DNA of 64,000 nucleotides from Asterella californica (Eukaryota; Streptophyta; Marchantiopsida; Marchantiales; Aytoniaceae): NCBI GenBank assembly GCA_036924285.1, contig JAYKYS010000001.1, positions 7,589,501 through 7,653,500 of the forward strand, written 5' to 3'. Numbering within the stretch: the stretch's first letter is position 1; the number at the start of each line of letters is the position of its first letter. The notes under the pieces are model-generated. The model worked only from the letters and a program-made list of their open reading frames with translations. It did no database searches and had not been told where the DNA came from. The position numbers and the translations under genes are program-made. Shown here piece by piece: positions 34,379-46,845 of the stretch.

Positions 34379-36021
34379 TCATCTTATACCCGTAGCCTCG
34401 AGAACATCTGTCCACTCTCCTTCATCCTCAGCATGTCGTTCGTCCTTGATGATGTCAATGATGATATCATGGACTTCTCTTGTAATCGCATCCAAAACTT
34501 CCCGTGATAGGAACCCAACCTTCGCATCTCGAATGCGTTCCTCCCAATCTTCTTTCACATCCATCACTGTACCAATATCTGGTTGTTGTATATCTGCAAC
34601 CAGATCAACCATATCCAATATCTGCACCTCAACCATCTCCTCTGGTTGTGAAGGATCGCCCTCCATTGTCAATTCAGGAAGAATAGTTTCATGTTGAACT
34701 TTATCCTCTCCAGCTTGCTTCTCCGAAGAAATCTCTCCTTATCTTTTCTTCTCGCTCTGCATCGTGGATGCAATATCCAACTTGAGCTCGCTTAGATCCT
34801 CATGCTCATCCAAATCATCCATATGGAGATCATGCTCAATCTCCTCCACCCTAGCACCATAACTTATAGCTTCGATAGCTACAACTGCATGTGCCGCAAA
34901 GTAATCATCCACAAACTTCTTCATCCCTCCTTTACCAACGTTGACTTGAAGGAGAGTACCCGTACTTGTGAACCCAACATCTCCATCTTCCCAAAAAATA
35001 ACCTCTCGTTGCAAAGACTCTACAAAGTCGATGCAATCGTCCCGTTGATGATCAGTATCATCACACCACACGCACTGATGTACCCAAGCTGATTTGAGTA
35101 CAAGTTCCATCTCAGTCGATGATCCTTTATCCTCCAACCTAGTAACCTTAGCTTGTAGATCTTGCATCGTTTGCTGTAGGTCCTCGATGGTTCGATCCTT
35201 CTCCTCTACAACCGCAACTTGAGGTTGAACCTAAGATACTACCCGAACTGGTGTGGTAGTCAGCGATACAGATGTCGACCTTGTAACCTTTTCCCTTGTA
35301 TGTCTCCAAACAAGAAGCTCAACCGCTTCATGCACAACCTCTCAATTTCTTGTCAACCCTTCTTCTTCCAATCCATCCTCTAGAAGTAATTCCAACCGCT
35401 CTTGCCATGGTTCATCCGCAGCTTGAAGGTCTCCAAGGTTAGCTTGTCCATTCGAGATAGTTGAGAGTATTGTCTCTCGAACTCCTTTAACAGCTCTGTA
35501 GGCTGTAAACCCTTGCTGGGTCGGTTGACCCATCCCAAAAATGATTTCTTGGTTACTCGATCTGAGTTTCCCAAGAAATATTCCTCCATCAACGCATGTG
35601 AAAATGTATCCCAGTTTCTCCCAAAATGCTTTGTTAGACCCTTCACATGCTCCTTTATCTCAAGCACCGCAGCGAGTTTGAATGTCTCGATCATCTCCTT
35701 CTCTGATACCTGATCCAAATCCATCTCAGTCTTATAACATCTCAAGTACTTTGAGATGTCTCCCTCATCAAATAGATCGAGTTTGTCGATCACCTTTCGA
35801 AGCGCCTTCCTCCCCAAAGCTTCTTTCTATTGGTTCTGTTGCTCTTGTCGCAAAAACAAGTTGAAAGCTTGAAACAAACATGCATTTGCTGCATCCAACT
35901 GCACCCCTCGTATACCCTCTGATCCATCCATCCCATCCAAAGTCATGACTCGTCCCATCCTCCCATCATCCCAAACATCTACATATTCATCATCCCAAGT
36001 CCGCAGCATCCTCCAGAACAA
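34379..36021 (-). pseudogene. Element I gag, frameshifted
   Basis: Reading from 36021 down: LDAANACLFQAFNLFLRQEQ; ALRKVIDKLDLFDEGDISKY (about 35810); HFGRNWDTFSHALMEEYFLG; SFLGWVNRPSKGLQPTELLK; then a frame change near 35440 to LQAADEPWQERLELLLEDG. After further stops, 35167-34739 carries a coiled-coil-like start (MQDLQAKVTRLEDKGSS) and a zinc knuckle CVWCDDTDHQRDDC (CX2CX4HX4C). An acidic C-terminal part follows (34672-34379). Capsid and nucleocapsid are recognisable, but no single frame spans them. Confidence 0.87.
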
Positions 36022-36121
36022 CCGTATCCATCTTCATCCTCGTTCATGATTGTTGATCTCCTTCTCCAAGTTCAAATACAGAAATTTCCACCTCGGACTT
36101 TCACGTCGAGTTCACCACCGA

Positions 36122-38122
36122 TGTCACGTCGAATATTGCGTGAAGGATGTCCAGGAAAATGCGAAGTTCCTGGCTGTGAAGATGTACTGTGCGGAACTGA
36201 GACAAGACAGAGAAAAACAACCAAAGAAAACGAATGCTATCATATATACCAATTCCAAATGTATGTATACTGCCGGTTCTTTCTCCTAAAAGCACAGAAC
36301 TGAGAAACAGACCAGAGCGGTCTGTAATCTGCTTCAAAGGCCTCTAAAAACAACCCCTGAATCACAACTCTAACCCAAACCCACCGAAGCGTAGCTCAAA
36401 GCAAGAGAAACTTCCCTTTGCTAACAAATAGAGTTGCTCCAGTATCACACGATTGAAACCCAAGACCAAACCGTATCCATGTACAAGCTCTTAGCCAAAG
36501 CTGGCTACCACAAGCTGTATATAGCCAACAAGAACTCTAACGAACTCAAAAGAGCAAAACCCGTAACGAAGAAACCAAAAAACTATATGAGAACTTCCTC
36601 CTTTCGTCGAACGGACTTCAGATGTCCATAGGGTCTCCTCTGTTGACTCCGTTAACCCAAGAAACCTTCAGATCCAACTCCCAACAGCCGAGATATCGCC
36701 AATTTTCGGTCGCAGATGACCGAACTTTCAAAAACTCCTCCTTGTGGCTTAAAACCGCACACACTGCACAAACGGATCGTCTAAACTGATATCCGTCTTC
36801 CCAGGCAGATATCTAGCTATCACGAACTCAAGGAGACTCCAAACAAGCCGTTTGGAGTTCCCCTTGCAAAACCACACAAGAAATTTGATCGCATATCGCA
36901 AAAAACTGACGTAAATGAAATCCATGTGGCTCAAACTCGCTCATCTCACCCAAACCAACAATCCAATCCACGTATTGTCTTCTCCTATGCGTAGATGAAG
37001 ACTCCAAGAACAAAGAGCTTGACACGCCGATCGCAAAAAACAACTCAATTTTAGGTCGCAAGCGATGAAAAACCTGACGCAAGCGCTTCTTTGCGAGCCA
37101 ATTTCACTCAGAACTCCTAAACCGCTCGATGAAACTTGGCATCGTCTTCAATTTCATGTAGAACTCGGTGTTCTGATCCCGATGGATCCAATGACAGCAA
37201 GTTTGGACTCCGAAACGGTCCGAACGGTCCAACTCTTCTTCACAAGTAACTGAAATCTCCAAATCTCCTCCCTACGTCTCAATTTCTCTCAGTACACATC
37301 CCCCGGTCCGTCTCTTCCCAAACCGTCTTAACCCGTGCGTAGCCTGCACAGATCTGAACCCAATGACACCTTGCGCGCGTGTATTGGACTTGCCAAATCT
37401 CCAAACCGTCCACCGAGAAGTCGCAGGTGCAAGCTAACCCCTAAGCTGCCCCCTTGTATCAGTCTCTGTACGTACTAAGTTCTATGTGATAATGAGGAAG
37501 CGGGCCCCTTGCATCTTTAATATAACGCTTGGAGCTGCAAATACCCAGTCAGCAAGTAAATTAGGGCGTAGCTTGATTTTCTCTTCTTTCGAATCGCATA
37601 ACTTCTCCAGTAGGTGTCCAAATGAAATAGACAAGATGTCCATGGAAAGCTGACAATGAGCTCTACCCATTTATGTGATGAAAGTGAAGATCCGAAGTTG
37701 TGCCAAAAATCCGTAAGCTGGGGCTTAGCTTGTTTTCTCTATCTTTTGAGTCTTGTAACTTCTCCACTAGGCGTCCAAACGAAGTAGACAAAGTGCCTAT
37801 GAAAAGCTGACAAGGAGCTCTATCCACTGATGCGATAAAAGCGAATATCCGAAGTTGTGCCAAAAGTCCGTAAGATGGGGCTTAGCTTGTTTTCTCCATC
37901 TTTCGAGTCTTGTAACTTCTCCACTAGGCGTCCAAACGAAGTAGACAAAGTGCCTACGGAAAGCTAACAACGAGCTCTATCCATCTATCTGATGAAAATG
38001 GAAATCCGAAATGATGCCAAAAGCCCGTAAGCTATGTCCTATCTTGTCTTTCTCATGATTGTCTTTGGAGCGACAAGCATCGAAGTCTGAATTTCAGATA
38101 GGAGCCGGTCCACGACACGACA
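36122..38122 (-). repeat. 5' LTR of element I
   Basis: 2001 bp, TGTCACGTCG...CGACACGACA. About 157-bp tandem units at roughly 37500-38060. The adjoining 36107-36121 holds a possible primer-binding site (tggtgaactcgacgtgaa on the - strand), shared with element II. Confidence 0.9.
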
Positions 38123-38958
38123 GCGGGGTTAACACTGTGACTTGCATGTCTGCCTCATGGCAGTTTGCATGCATGTATGTCACTTGGAGACTTCAGTGCG
38201 GCACGTGGATTTCAAGAGACTAAAGAGTTAACTTTAATTGACGTAATTATATAAGTTATTTGTTTTTTACTTTCTTATATAGTCGGAAAGCAGTTTTCAA
38301 GAGCTTTCCAATGACACAGATATTTAATTATCTGAGTTGTGAATTAAAAGTTCTGAATTTCTAAGTTTCAAGTGAATATCCTTGAAGTCTTATGAGCGAT
38401 GACCATTTTATATGCCCCCAAACCTTGATTTTAGAATCCAAGTTGGAGCATATACGTATTGAGATTGAAGATTTCACTTTTATATTTTCTAAAACCTCGA
38501 CTATGAAATCAACGTTGATGATTATGCATGTAGAATGAATCTTTTCTCTCTCCTAAGCACTCGCTCCAAGAACTCAGCCTCCTCGTCTTGTACATATGCT
38601 TTCTTCTTAGTGAAAAAGATAGATCGATAGATTTTGTCTAGAGCTCTTCTAATGGAGTCCAAGTACATCTCAGCATTCCATTCGATATAGGTGGTTGTCT
38701 CATCTCCAAAGATGCACTAGTCACTCATATTAACCTTGGTATTGCAATCCCTTTATGAGATACATAGCCTATTATCTCACTGTCTGACCGCTTGAGTGCT
38801 CTCTTCCACATCTCGATAATCCATAAATCTGATGGGGCTCTCATTGTCCTTGGTGAGCCTGCTTGAGGTATGCGCATGGTCTTATATATATATATGAGAG
38901 CATGAACATAATCTAAGACTGTGCACTGTTTGATGAGACACCTGATCATCTAAATACA
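38123..38958. other. Right flank of element I; possible decayed coding fragment on the - strand
   Basis: 38715-38522 on the - strand is open for about 60 codons (contains TYIEWNAEMYLDSIRRALDK and EAEFLERVLRREKRFI) and is preceded by a TAG. 38949-38725 is another open frame. They read like protein but I cannot assign a family. The rest is AT-rich. Confidence 0.3.
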
Positions 38959-39103
38959 AGACGCCGTAACGTCTAACTAGACAGTGGAACGACATAACAT
39001 CCACTGATATATTAAAGACGACGCAACGTCTACAAAGATAATCGAGACGGTGCAATGTCTGATTAAGAAGACATGTCGTCTTCAGAGACGGTGGAATGTC
39101 CCT
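38959..39103. repeat. Degenerate short tandem repeat (GACG-x-GCAATGTCT type)
   Basis: About five units of 22-40 bp sharing the core 'gacg(c/a/g)(c/t)g(t/c/g)aa(c/t)gtct', for example at 38959, 39015, 39044 and 39086. Followed by a run of A at 39117-39128. Confidence 0.7.
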
Positions 39104-39128
39104 AATGCAAAAATACAAAAAAAAAAAT

Positions 39129-41243
39129 CTTCTACTACAAGCTTTATGAACTCCATCTCATGAGTCAAAAGTAAGTTTCATACTTGTTGAGTAGTGAGGA
39201 GAAAATATATTGTTGTAAACCTAAGAAGACCTCCTCAGTCATGACCCTACCTCGAAATCTCCTCATTCATAACTCTACCTCGAATCTATGGAGTATCTAA
39301 CAATAAACTGAAGGCATCCAAACATAGTGTATATCTCCACAGGTTTTATTAAGATAATAAGAAGCTCTTTATCATGGATAAAACTGCTATAAGTCTAGAT
39401 CTGATCACATTGTAGTTATGATATAAACAAAAGAAATAGTTACCATGAGAGACGTTCAGAGCTATGAGTTACCTCCATACTTGATAGTTGTTGTGACGTG
39501 AAAGGATTGTCTATCACAGTTTGGTTGCGCAGAAGAAGAACCCCTTCTGAATTCAGAACTCCCTAGTTCGTCTGATACTCAAAGAATTCTTCCTTGTGCT
39601 CTCATACGAGCGGAGTCTGAATCCCTTGTTTTTCCGAATTCAGCGATTCTGCTCGTCTCACATCAAGATCTCTTGGCCTCCTCTACATTAGTTGAGTCCA
39701 TAACTTTTGAATTCACGAGATTAAGAACTCGACATTATCCTCTAGAGCAGTGGATCATATCTAGTATACCTATAGAAAATGATGTCACGTTTGGTTGCAC
39801 TGAACTCTCTCTCGTGAAGTCTTGTAGCAAAGAGGTGTTATCTTGTTATCAAAGAGATTTCTTGCTTCGGTCTCCTGAAGTAATCATCTGCTCCAAAATT
39901 GATAGACTAATGTTGTGAGAAAAATCCTCTATATACACCATGTATTGATTTCCTACATGGTTCTCGATTCCATCCTTGTTTCTATCTTGTGGATGACCGA
40001 AACCTCGCTTATCCTCACAAGAAATTTTTTGCTCTAAGCTAACCTTCCTCTATTTCGTTACTATACTATTTCTTACACGTGTGTTTATAAACACACGTGT
40101 AATAAAACCCTCAAAAGTAATCATCGACTTTGAACCCTGCAGTTCTTTCATCATAACTCCAAATCCATCAAACATTGTGGCACTGAAAAGCAGCCGAAGT
40201 TAACTTTCTGATAGTACCTCAAACATCTTTATCTGACATGTCTTTTTAAAGCTGTAGCCAAAAAGTCTCCGTGAGCACAAAGGCTTTTCCTAAAAACTCT
40301 AGAAAACTCCTCATCTTCAAACTCCCACAGTTTACACCTTAGTAGTCCAAATCATGTATTTTTGGTGTAACAAAAAAGACAAAGGAAAAAGCCTCAATGA
40401 GCACCGGAGGATTTTTGCCGAAAACTTTAAAATCCAGCAGTAAAGTTTGAACCCTTGTAAGTTCCTCATACCAGCAGCATTTGGCTGTCGCTGGAAAGCC
40501 CTTGAGAATAGATCTCCAACAAAACCACTTTCGCTCCAATCAGATATTGCCATAAGAAGTTACACCTCCTTAAAGTTTTCAAACGTCCTTAAAGTATGTA
40601 AATCTCCGCAAACACGGAGGCTTCTCCAAGTAGCCTCCCAAATATCCTTTCCAACCTCCTTTCCAAAAGTTTCTGGGTTCACGGAAGTTTTTTCTCAAAA
40701 TCATCCCAAATTCTCAAAACACGAAAATAATGACGGATAACCAAACAGTCTAAAGATATTTGGAACCAAATGAACCACCCTTGTCCTCAAAAGCTCGACT
40801 GATATATTGCTTGAGAGCATCCCATCATGTACACGTGTTGTTCTCAAACCTAGCCAAATGTTTCTCATGCGACCTCGCCACACTGCACACATTTATCCTC
40901 CCAAGTGATAACCATGCAGTTGTCCAAATGGCACCCATGTAGGTGACCATGTCAATCTCCCTACCTAGTCACTATTTTACCACATCATCCTCATAACAGA
41001 ATCATCACACATCTCAAATTTGGATCATCAATTAATCTATATCAAAATTATATAATTTATTAATCGATATAAAACTACTAATAGAATAAAAAAGTAATGG
41101 ATAGAAATTATACATTCAAGTATTCTTATATTACTTTTATAAACTATTCATACTATAAGAAGTTTATATCAAGAGTATAAGTTAAAGGAATGTCAATTTT
41201 ATGTACATAAATTACTCATATTTATCATATTAAGACACCACAT
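39129..41243. other. Unassigned sequence with weak internal repeats
   Basis: No gene recognised. 40225-40640 contains diverged repeats around '(t/c)ctc(c/a)(g/a)(t/c)gagcac' and 'aaaacttt/aaaactct' with a spacing near 130 bp, like a relic of an LTR. Open frames here overlap each other on both strands and show no domain. Confidence 0.35.
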
Positions 41244-41460
41244 ACCACTTGGGACACTGAAAATCGGTGTCCCAAGTGGTTTAGCTTACAGATCTCTAAG
41301 AGAAAGGTCGTGGGTTCAATCTCTTGTGGGCACGGTTGGATGTGCATGCTGCTGCAAACTGTTAATGAAGCATTCTGGTCCGAGTCCTGCTGTGGTAGAC
41401 TCACATGGACAGTCTCATGGTCCTAGAAGACCCCAAGGGACATGTAACATCATTTACCAT
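41244..41460 (+). repeat. tRNA-related SINE-like sequence with 14-bp hairpin
   Basis: From 41267, gtgtcccaagtggtttagct resembles a tRNA 5' half with an A box. 41312-41322 (gggttcaatct) matches a pol III B box (GGTTCAANNC), 45 bases further on. The first 14 bases are mirrored directly upstream (41244-41257, 9-nt loop), making a perfect hairpin. The tRNA-unrelated body runs to about 41460, ending in an AT-rich tail. It cannot fold into a full cloverleaf, so it is not a tRNA gene. Confidence 0.5.
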
Positions 41461-44250
41461 TTTACCATATATAAACATAATGAGTAAATTGTGAAGATTT
41501 TATATTTGATAGATAATATATTTATATCAATTATCTATATATATTGATATGATTGTAAATAAATTATTAAACACCTAAATTATACTTTCACTACAAAAAT
41601 TATATTGGACATTAAACTTATCTTTATGAGGTGCACCACCACATCATAACCTATCATAGTCAACATCAACAAGTCACCTTCACATGTGAACAAAAATGCC
41701 AAGTCATTTTTGTTACATCAGCAATTTTTTCCAGTCAGTGTAGAATCTTCATGAAAATCTAGTGTGATTGCTCTAACTGCACGTCAACATCATAGTTCAT
41801 CAAAACCCTAAAACTTCAACCTGCTTAAACTCTCCTAATTTGCATCCGTTGGTGATGCTCACCGAGGTCTAATAACCGGTTGCCTAGTCCCTGGAACATA
41901 CATTAATTAAAATTGATCTATTAGACGAGTCCTACAATATCATTCACTCAGATATGCATTATCAGCAACCTAAAAAAAATTTTACTTTTCAATCCTATCT
42001 TTCAACCACATGCCAGTGACTATACGCCACAATAATCGTCGTGTGTTTTGAATTCCGTTGTGGACTTGTGTCGCCACGGAGAAAGCAGGGTCCCACTTAC
42101 TAGACTTTGCACGAGTGTATATTGGATAGGTTATACCTTCTCTTCTCCTTGGAAAAAGTTTAAAAGGGCTCTCGTCCTTTGGTGAGCCTTTGGTTGGTAG
42201 CTTTTCCAGCCTTCGTCCGGAAATTAGCTAGAGGCGAGTACTTCTGAAGAAGACGGTACCTTATCTCCGAAATTGGTCTATGCTTCGCCCTAGGAGATAT
42301 TAGTAACTAAATATTCCAGTTAAATGAAATGATTGGAAAAAGCAAGAGTTTTGACTTAATGTGGGCACTACAGATAATGAATACAACGAGTAGTGGAAGT
42401 GATACGTGAAATACGTTGTATACTATACTACTTTTATCACTGCAGGAAAAAAATGACTATGTGAATATAGTAATAATTTTAAAAATATATTTTATATTTA
42501 TACTTATATATGTCTAGTCACACAAATTCGAGGAACAAAAACCTATGACTATAACAAGGTTTATTGTACTGGTATGGTATTCAAAGAAATCAAAATAAAA
42601 CAATATCAGTAAAACAATTATCGTAGTAGCACGGCGCAACAACGAACGAACTGTTTTATATTATTTTTGTTTCGTTTAGTATCAAACCGTTCACAGAAAA
42701 TATTTGGGATAAATTAACCTTCCTTTTATATTTTACCTCCGGATCCTCAAGAGAGTCGATTAACCAAGCTGGATGAGTAGCGAAGAAGAAAACAAACTGA
42801 ACATGAAGTAGTGGTGAATTAACCCACGTTATTGCCCGTCTCCTCATGAAAATCAATGTATACGTTCGAGAAAAGAACAGTGCTCTATTAAAACCACAAA
42901 GAAAAGGAAAAGGAAAATGAGGCAAAATGATATTCGTGGGGAAAAATGATTCTCCAAATACAATATTTATAATAATTTTGATTAATTTATGTTTTGTGCT
43001 ATATTAAAGCAAAGAAGAGATAAAGAAAGGGAGGCGGAAGTCGGTATTTTTTGAACCACAACTCCTGGTACGAAAGGAAGAAAACAAATTTATTTTTCCT
43101 CCCTTGGTACTTTAGGTGACACACGAGATTCTTCTTTTCTCCAAGAAACTATGGCAACTTTTTAACTCTATAGATATGAGCAATTACTAACAATTGACTC
43201 GAAACAAATCACCAAAGGTAAAGTTAGTGAATATAATAAATATATTATATTCAGTTGATTCTTCATTTTCTGATTTCATGACGAAATGAGAACTCTATAA
43301 TCAAATGTATTTTTAAGTTAGCTTGTGCTCCGTGAAAGTAACCATGAGAAAATAAACATGAGAAATGAGAGACTCTCTACGTCCCGCAGTCGTTATATAG
43401 GTACTTGTAGTTTATACAAAAACAGTTAAATTAATTTAAACATTACAACTAAAATTAGTTGTTTAAACCTATGCTGAGCTCGCACTTGGATGTTGAAGGA
43501 ATAAAATTGTAAATGTTGTGTCAAGAGGAGCTCGGACTTCCAGCAAATGAGAATAGCTTGTAGACTTTTTCAATTTATCGCTTAATCTCTTGCGAGGCAG
43601 GGTTAGATTACACTCAGATCGCTTATTGCTATGCATTTTCATAGCTAATCATCGATTCTAGTGAAAGGAGAAGAAGACAAAACGTGGAAATCAAGGGAGA
43701 AACTCTTTGTCGTTATTATTGTAAGCCGGTAAGTGGAGTCTAGGGTTACCAGGCAAATCTCAGTTAAACCATTGAAAGCTCGGTTTTACAAGAACTTGAG
43801 CCACAAATAAGGAAACTTTTGTGCAGTGAAAAGTTGATCGTCCTACGTGTATACAGCTAAAACGGAGCCGATTGCAAGCTTTTACAGTAACACGGACTGG
43901 AGACAGGAAACGAGACTCCAGTAAGAAAATTCGAAAATTGCTGTGCAGGGTTGGGCTAGCCGCGCGTATAGGGTCAGTAACAGTAAGCAAGCTTTTACAG
44001 TAACGGAGAAATAATTGCAACTCGTTATACCTGCAAGAACCAAAAATATCAGATACCTGCAAAAGTATATAATGAACTGTAACAAAACTATGAGCCAACG
44101 TACCAAAATCTGAGTAAGAGTTGATGAGTAACCGAACATAGCTTTCAGAATGTCATAGTTACAATATATCGGCTCAACAGCATCCCGAGTCAACTATCCA
44201 TCGAATCCTTATCATTGTAATAGCTCTGTGCAAACCGAAGCAGGTAACGG
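41461..44250. other. AT-rich sequence without a recognised gene, left flank of element II
   Basis: No conserved coding region. An 18-bp direct repeat (gcaagcttttacagtaac) occurs at 43874-43891 and 43987-44004. The last ~90 bases (from 44159) are open in the frame of the Smr exon continued at 58419 and may be its upstream coding sequence. 42060-42300 resembles promoter/LTR DNA but has no partner. Confidence 0.4.
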
Positions 44251-44854
44251 TGTCGCGTCGGACGTTTTGCGTGAAGGATGTCCAGGAAAACACGAGGTTC
44301 CTGGCTGTGGAGATATTGTGTGTTGAAACAGAGACAAGACAGAGAAAAACAACCACGAAAACGAATGCTACGATATATACACTCCCAAATGTATGTACAC
44401 TGCCGTTTCTTTCTCCTAACAGTAAAGAACTGATAATCAGACCTGAGCGGTACGTAACCTACTTCAGAAGTCCTAAAACAAACCCCCTGAATCACAACCC
44501 CGACCCAAAACCACCGAAGCGTAGCTCAAAGCAAGAGAAACTTCTCTTTGCTAACAAACAGAGCCACAGCAGTATCACAAGATCCAAACCCAAGTCCAAA
44601 CCACATCCATGTATAAGCTCTTAGCTAAAGCTAGCTACCACAAGCTGTATACAACCAACCAGAATTCTAACGAACTCAAAAGAGCAAAACCTGTAGCGAA
44701 GAAATCGAAAAAGGTCTATCTGTGGACTTCCTCTTTTCGCCGAACGGACTTCAGATGTCGATAGGGTCTCCTCTGCTGACTCCGTTAACCCAAGAAACCT
44801 TCAGATCCGACTCCTAATAGCCGAGATATCGCCGATTTTCGGTCGTAGGTGACC

Positions 44855-45654
44855 TATCACACCACAAGTATCCCATTATTTGTGTGCGTGCTTATATAAA
44901 TTTCATTAGGTATGACTATCTTATAGGTTACTCTAGTTCAAAGATCTAAATCTAGAATGATCAAAACTAGTCATAACTAGCGGAGATAGTTATAACTAAG
45001 TTAGGGAAACTATTAGAGGTTTCACTATGACACTATGTGACAAGTGCGGAGCTCTAAATATGCTTCTCAAAAGTATGTAACTTTGTTGACCATCGCTGAT
45101 TGGATGCATGATGGAAAGTCATGCACAAAGATCTAAAGATGCTCCTCAATAGACGTATTAGTTTGTTGTCGTCTCCCGATTGGATAGGGTGGAAAGTTAA
45201 CACTTTACAAAAGCTAAAGTAGGAGAATCTCTTACTTTTGTAAAGTAGAACAAGTAATGTGTGTGCTATTCTTAAAGGCTTAGTAGCCTTTAGAAGTTTT
45301 ACTATTTTGGATTGCGCACTTATCATGAGCTAACGTAACTTAGTGAAAGTTACCACGGTAAGAAGTTGTAGAGTATATAAGGAGGAGTTGAGAAGGTGGA
45401 AGACACTCTCATTTTCTTGTCTATAAGTAAAGTGAGCATTGGAGACCTTGGGAGTCCTTGAGTACTATGTGATGCAATGTGGAGGGCGGGGTTAGAACTT
45501 GTTTGCAGGAACGCTATTAGAGAGACCGATGTGACCATGCGGGTCAGAGTGTTGAGTGAAGTGAGCATGGGTATGATAGAATCTTTGTAATTAAGGTGCA
45601 CTAGTAATCCTAGTCATCTGAGGTACTCCTGGGTGAGAGACAGGCCGGCTTACA
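44855..45654 (+). repeat. 5' LTR of the young gypsy
   Basis: 800 bp, TATCACACC...TTACA (TG changed to TA). TATA box tatataa at 45374-45380, so transcription would start about 30 bases downstream. Confidence 0.95.
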
Positions 45655-46245
45655 TTTTGGTTCCGTTGCCGGGACCTCGATACAAAGATTCGTATTTAGT
45701 CGTTAGTACAGTTCATGTCTGTTTTTGAGCATGAGTTCAGAACCTTTGTACATACACCATGTTATAGAGGGCAAGATAAGCTTTCCAATAAGCTTGATAT
45801 CTCCGAGAGATCAATTGTGAGGAGAGAGTTATGTCTTTCGGAAGTTAAGGAGGTTATTCGGTATCAAATAGTGAGCTCTCGGGAAGGAGTTTACAGTCAG
45901 TTTCATATTTTCAGTTTTTAGAGTTAGACCTTGAAATCTTCCATGCTGATAGCTTGCAAGATAAGCTATCTAGGCACCCAAATCATGCGTGAATTGATCG
46001 AGTAGAACTGGAGTTATGGCATTCGAAGCGAAGGGGGGTCAAATCTGTTATATCGCTTGCTGAAGTAAAAGAGTGAAAGAATTTCAGAATTCTTGAGAGG
46101 GTTATGTTCGATCTCTGAGGCTCAGGGTTGACAAGTTAAGCTTCTACTTAGTAATGTGAGAGATTGCTAAGCGAGAAGATAGTCGAGTGATAAAAAAGTG
46201 TCAAACAAACTATAGAGCGAGAGAGATGTATGACGGATCATCGTC
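45655..46245 (+). other. Gypsy leader
   Basis: Primer-binding site at 45658-45674, then an untranslated leader. A 68-codon frame (45715-45921) has no recognisable domain. Confidence 0.6.
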
Positions 46246-46710
46246 ATGGAAAGACAACAAGAGTGGAAATTGAGGTTGAGCAAGATCCCTCAAGGCTATG
46301 CGGTGATAGTTACCGCTGATCTGGCGAAAGGAGAATTTCGACTAGAATTTGAGGAAGAAGCAGAGAGTAGTCGTAAGAACCAGGAGAAGAACTCGAGGTG
46401 CTTTTTATGTGGAGAAGAAGGACATAAAGTGAGCAAGTGTCATACGAAGAATAGACTTTTGCGTGAGCGAAGAAGGTTGGTCGACTTAAGCTTACACATA
46501 GGTCCTTCTTCCCCTAGACAAGACTTCATTGATCCTACAACCTTTTGTCCTAGATGTGGAGTGGACGGGATTCCAGTTGAGCACGAGTGTAGCGCAGTGG
46601 TTGCTTTGCTAGAAACGGTAGCCGAAGATCTCGAGAGAAGGTTGAGTGTAGAAACGGAACGAGTGAAGACCTCTAGCGAGGATGGAGATAGTCTGTCACA
46701 CGAGAGATAA
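46246..46710 (+). CDS. Gypsy 5' ORF with zinc knuckle, upstream of gag
   Basis: 154 codons. It contains a classical retroviral-type zinc knuckle CFLCGEEGHKVSKC (CX2CX4HX4C, about residues 52-65), basic stretches around it (NRLLRERRRL), and a second Cys/His cluster CPRCGVDGIPVEHEC (about residues 105-119). The last 30 residues are acidic. It lies in front of the main gag, which has its own CCHC motif. Its role is unknown; it may be an N-terminal gag segment or an accessory nucleic-acid-binding protein. There is no clear splice or frameshift link to gag: 135 bases separate them. Confidence 0.7.
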   Translation: MERQQEWKLRLSKIPQGYAVIVTADLAKGEFRLEFEEEAESSRKNQEKNSRCFLCGEEGHKVSKCHTKNRLLRERRRLVDLSLHIGPSSPRQDFIDPTTFCPRCGVDGIPVEHECSAVVALLETVAEDLERRLSVETERVKTSSEDGDSLSHER

Positions 46711-46845
46711 GATGACCATGAGGGTCAAACTTATTCCAACCTTTGGAGAGGAGAGAGCTCAACGGGGAAATTGTGGATTGCGGTGAAGTGCGATCTTCAC
46801 ATCCGCAAGCAGTTCCTTGAGTAAGAAGAAGAAAAGAAGAGAAGA

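Larger units (their letters stand above)
31897..38122 (-). mobile_element. Family R element I: gag-only LTR retrotransposon
   Basis: Complete by structure: LTRs 36122-38122 (5' on the - strand) and 31897-33699 (3'), with 4-bp target duplication GCGG (31893-31896 and 38123-38126). Internal region 33700-36121 (2.4 kb) holds only a broken gag; no RT, RNase H or integrase. The purine tract ggggtgga borders the 3' LTR. The bases next to it (about 33776-33820) match the last ~40 bases of pol in element III, so pol was removed by an internal deletion. The LTRs differ at many sites and by a ~200-bp deletion, so this copy is old. Confidence 0.9.

Noticed and set aside
40332..40942. Several 60-97-codon ORFs on both strands near 40.3-40.9 kb
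   Set aside because: They overlap each other in opposite directions, lack domains and lie in LTR-like diverged repeats.
41267..41334. tRNA gene
   Set aside because: A and B boxes are suggestive, but arms do not pair into a cloverleaf and the acceptor stem is missing; SINE-like is the better label.
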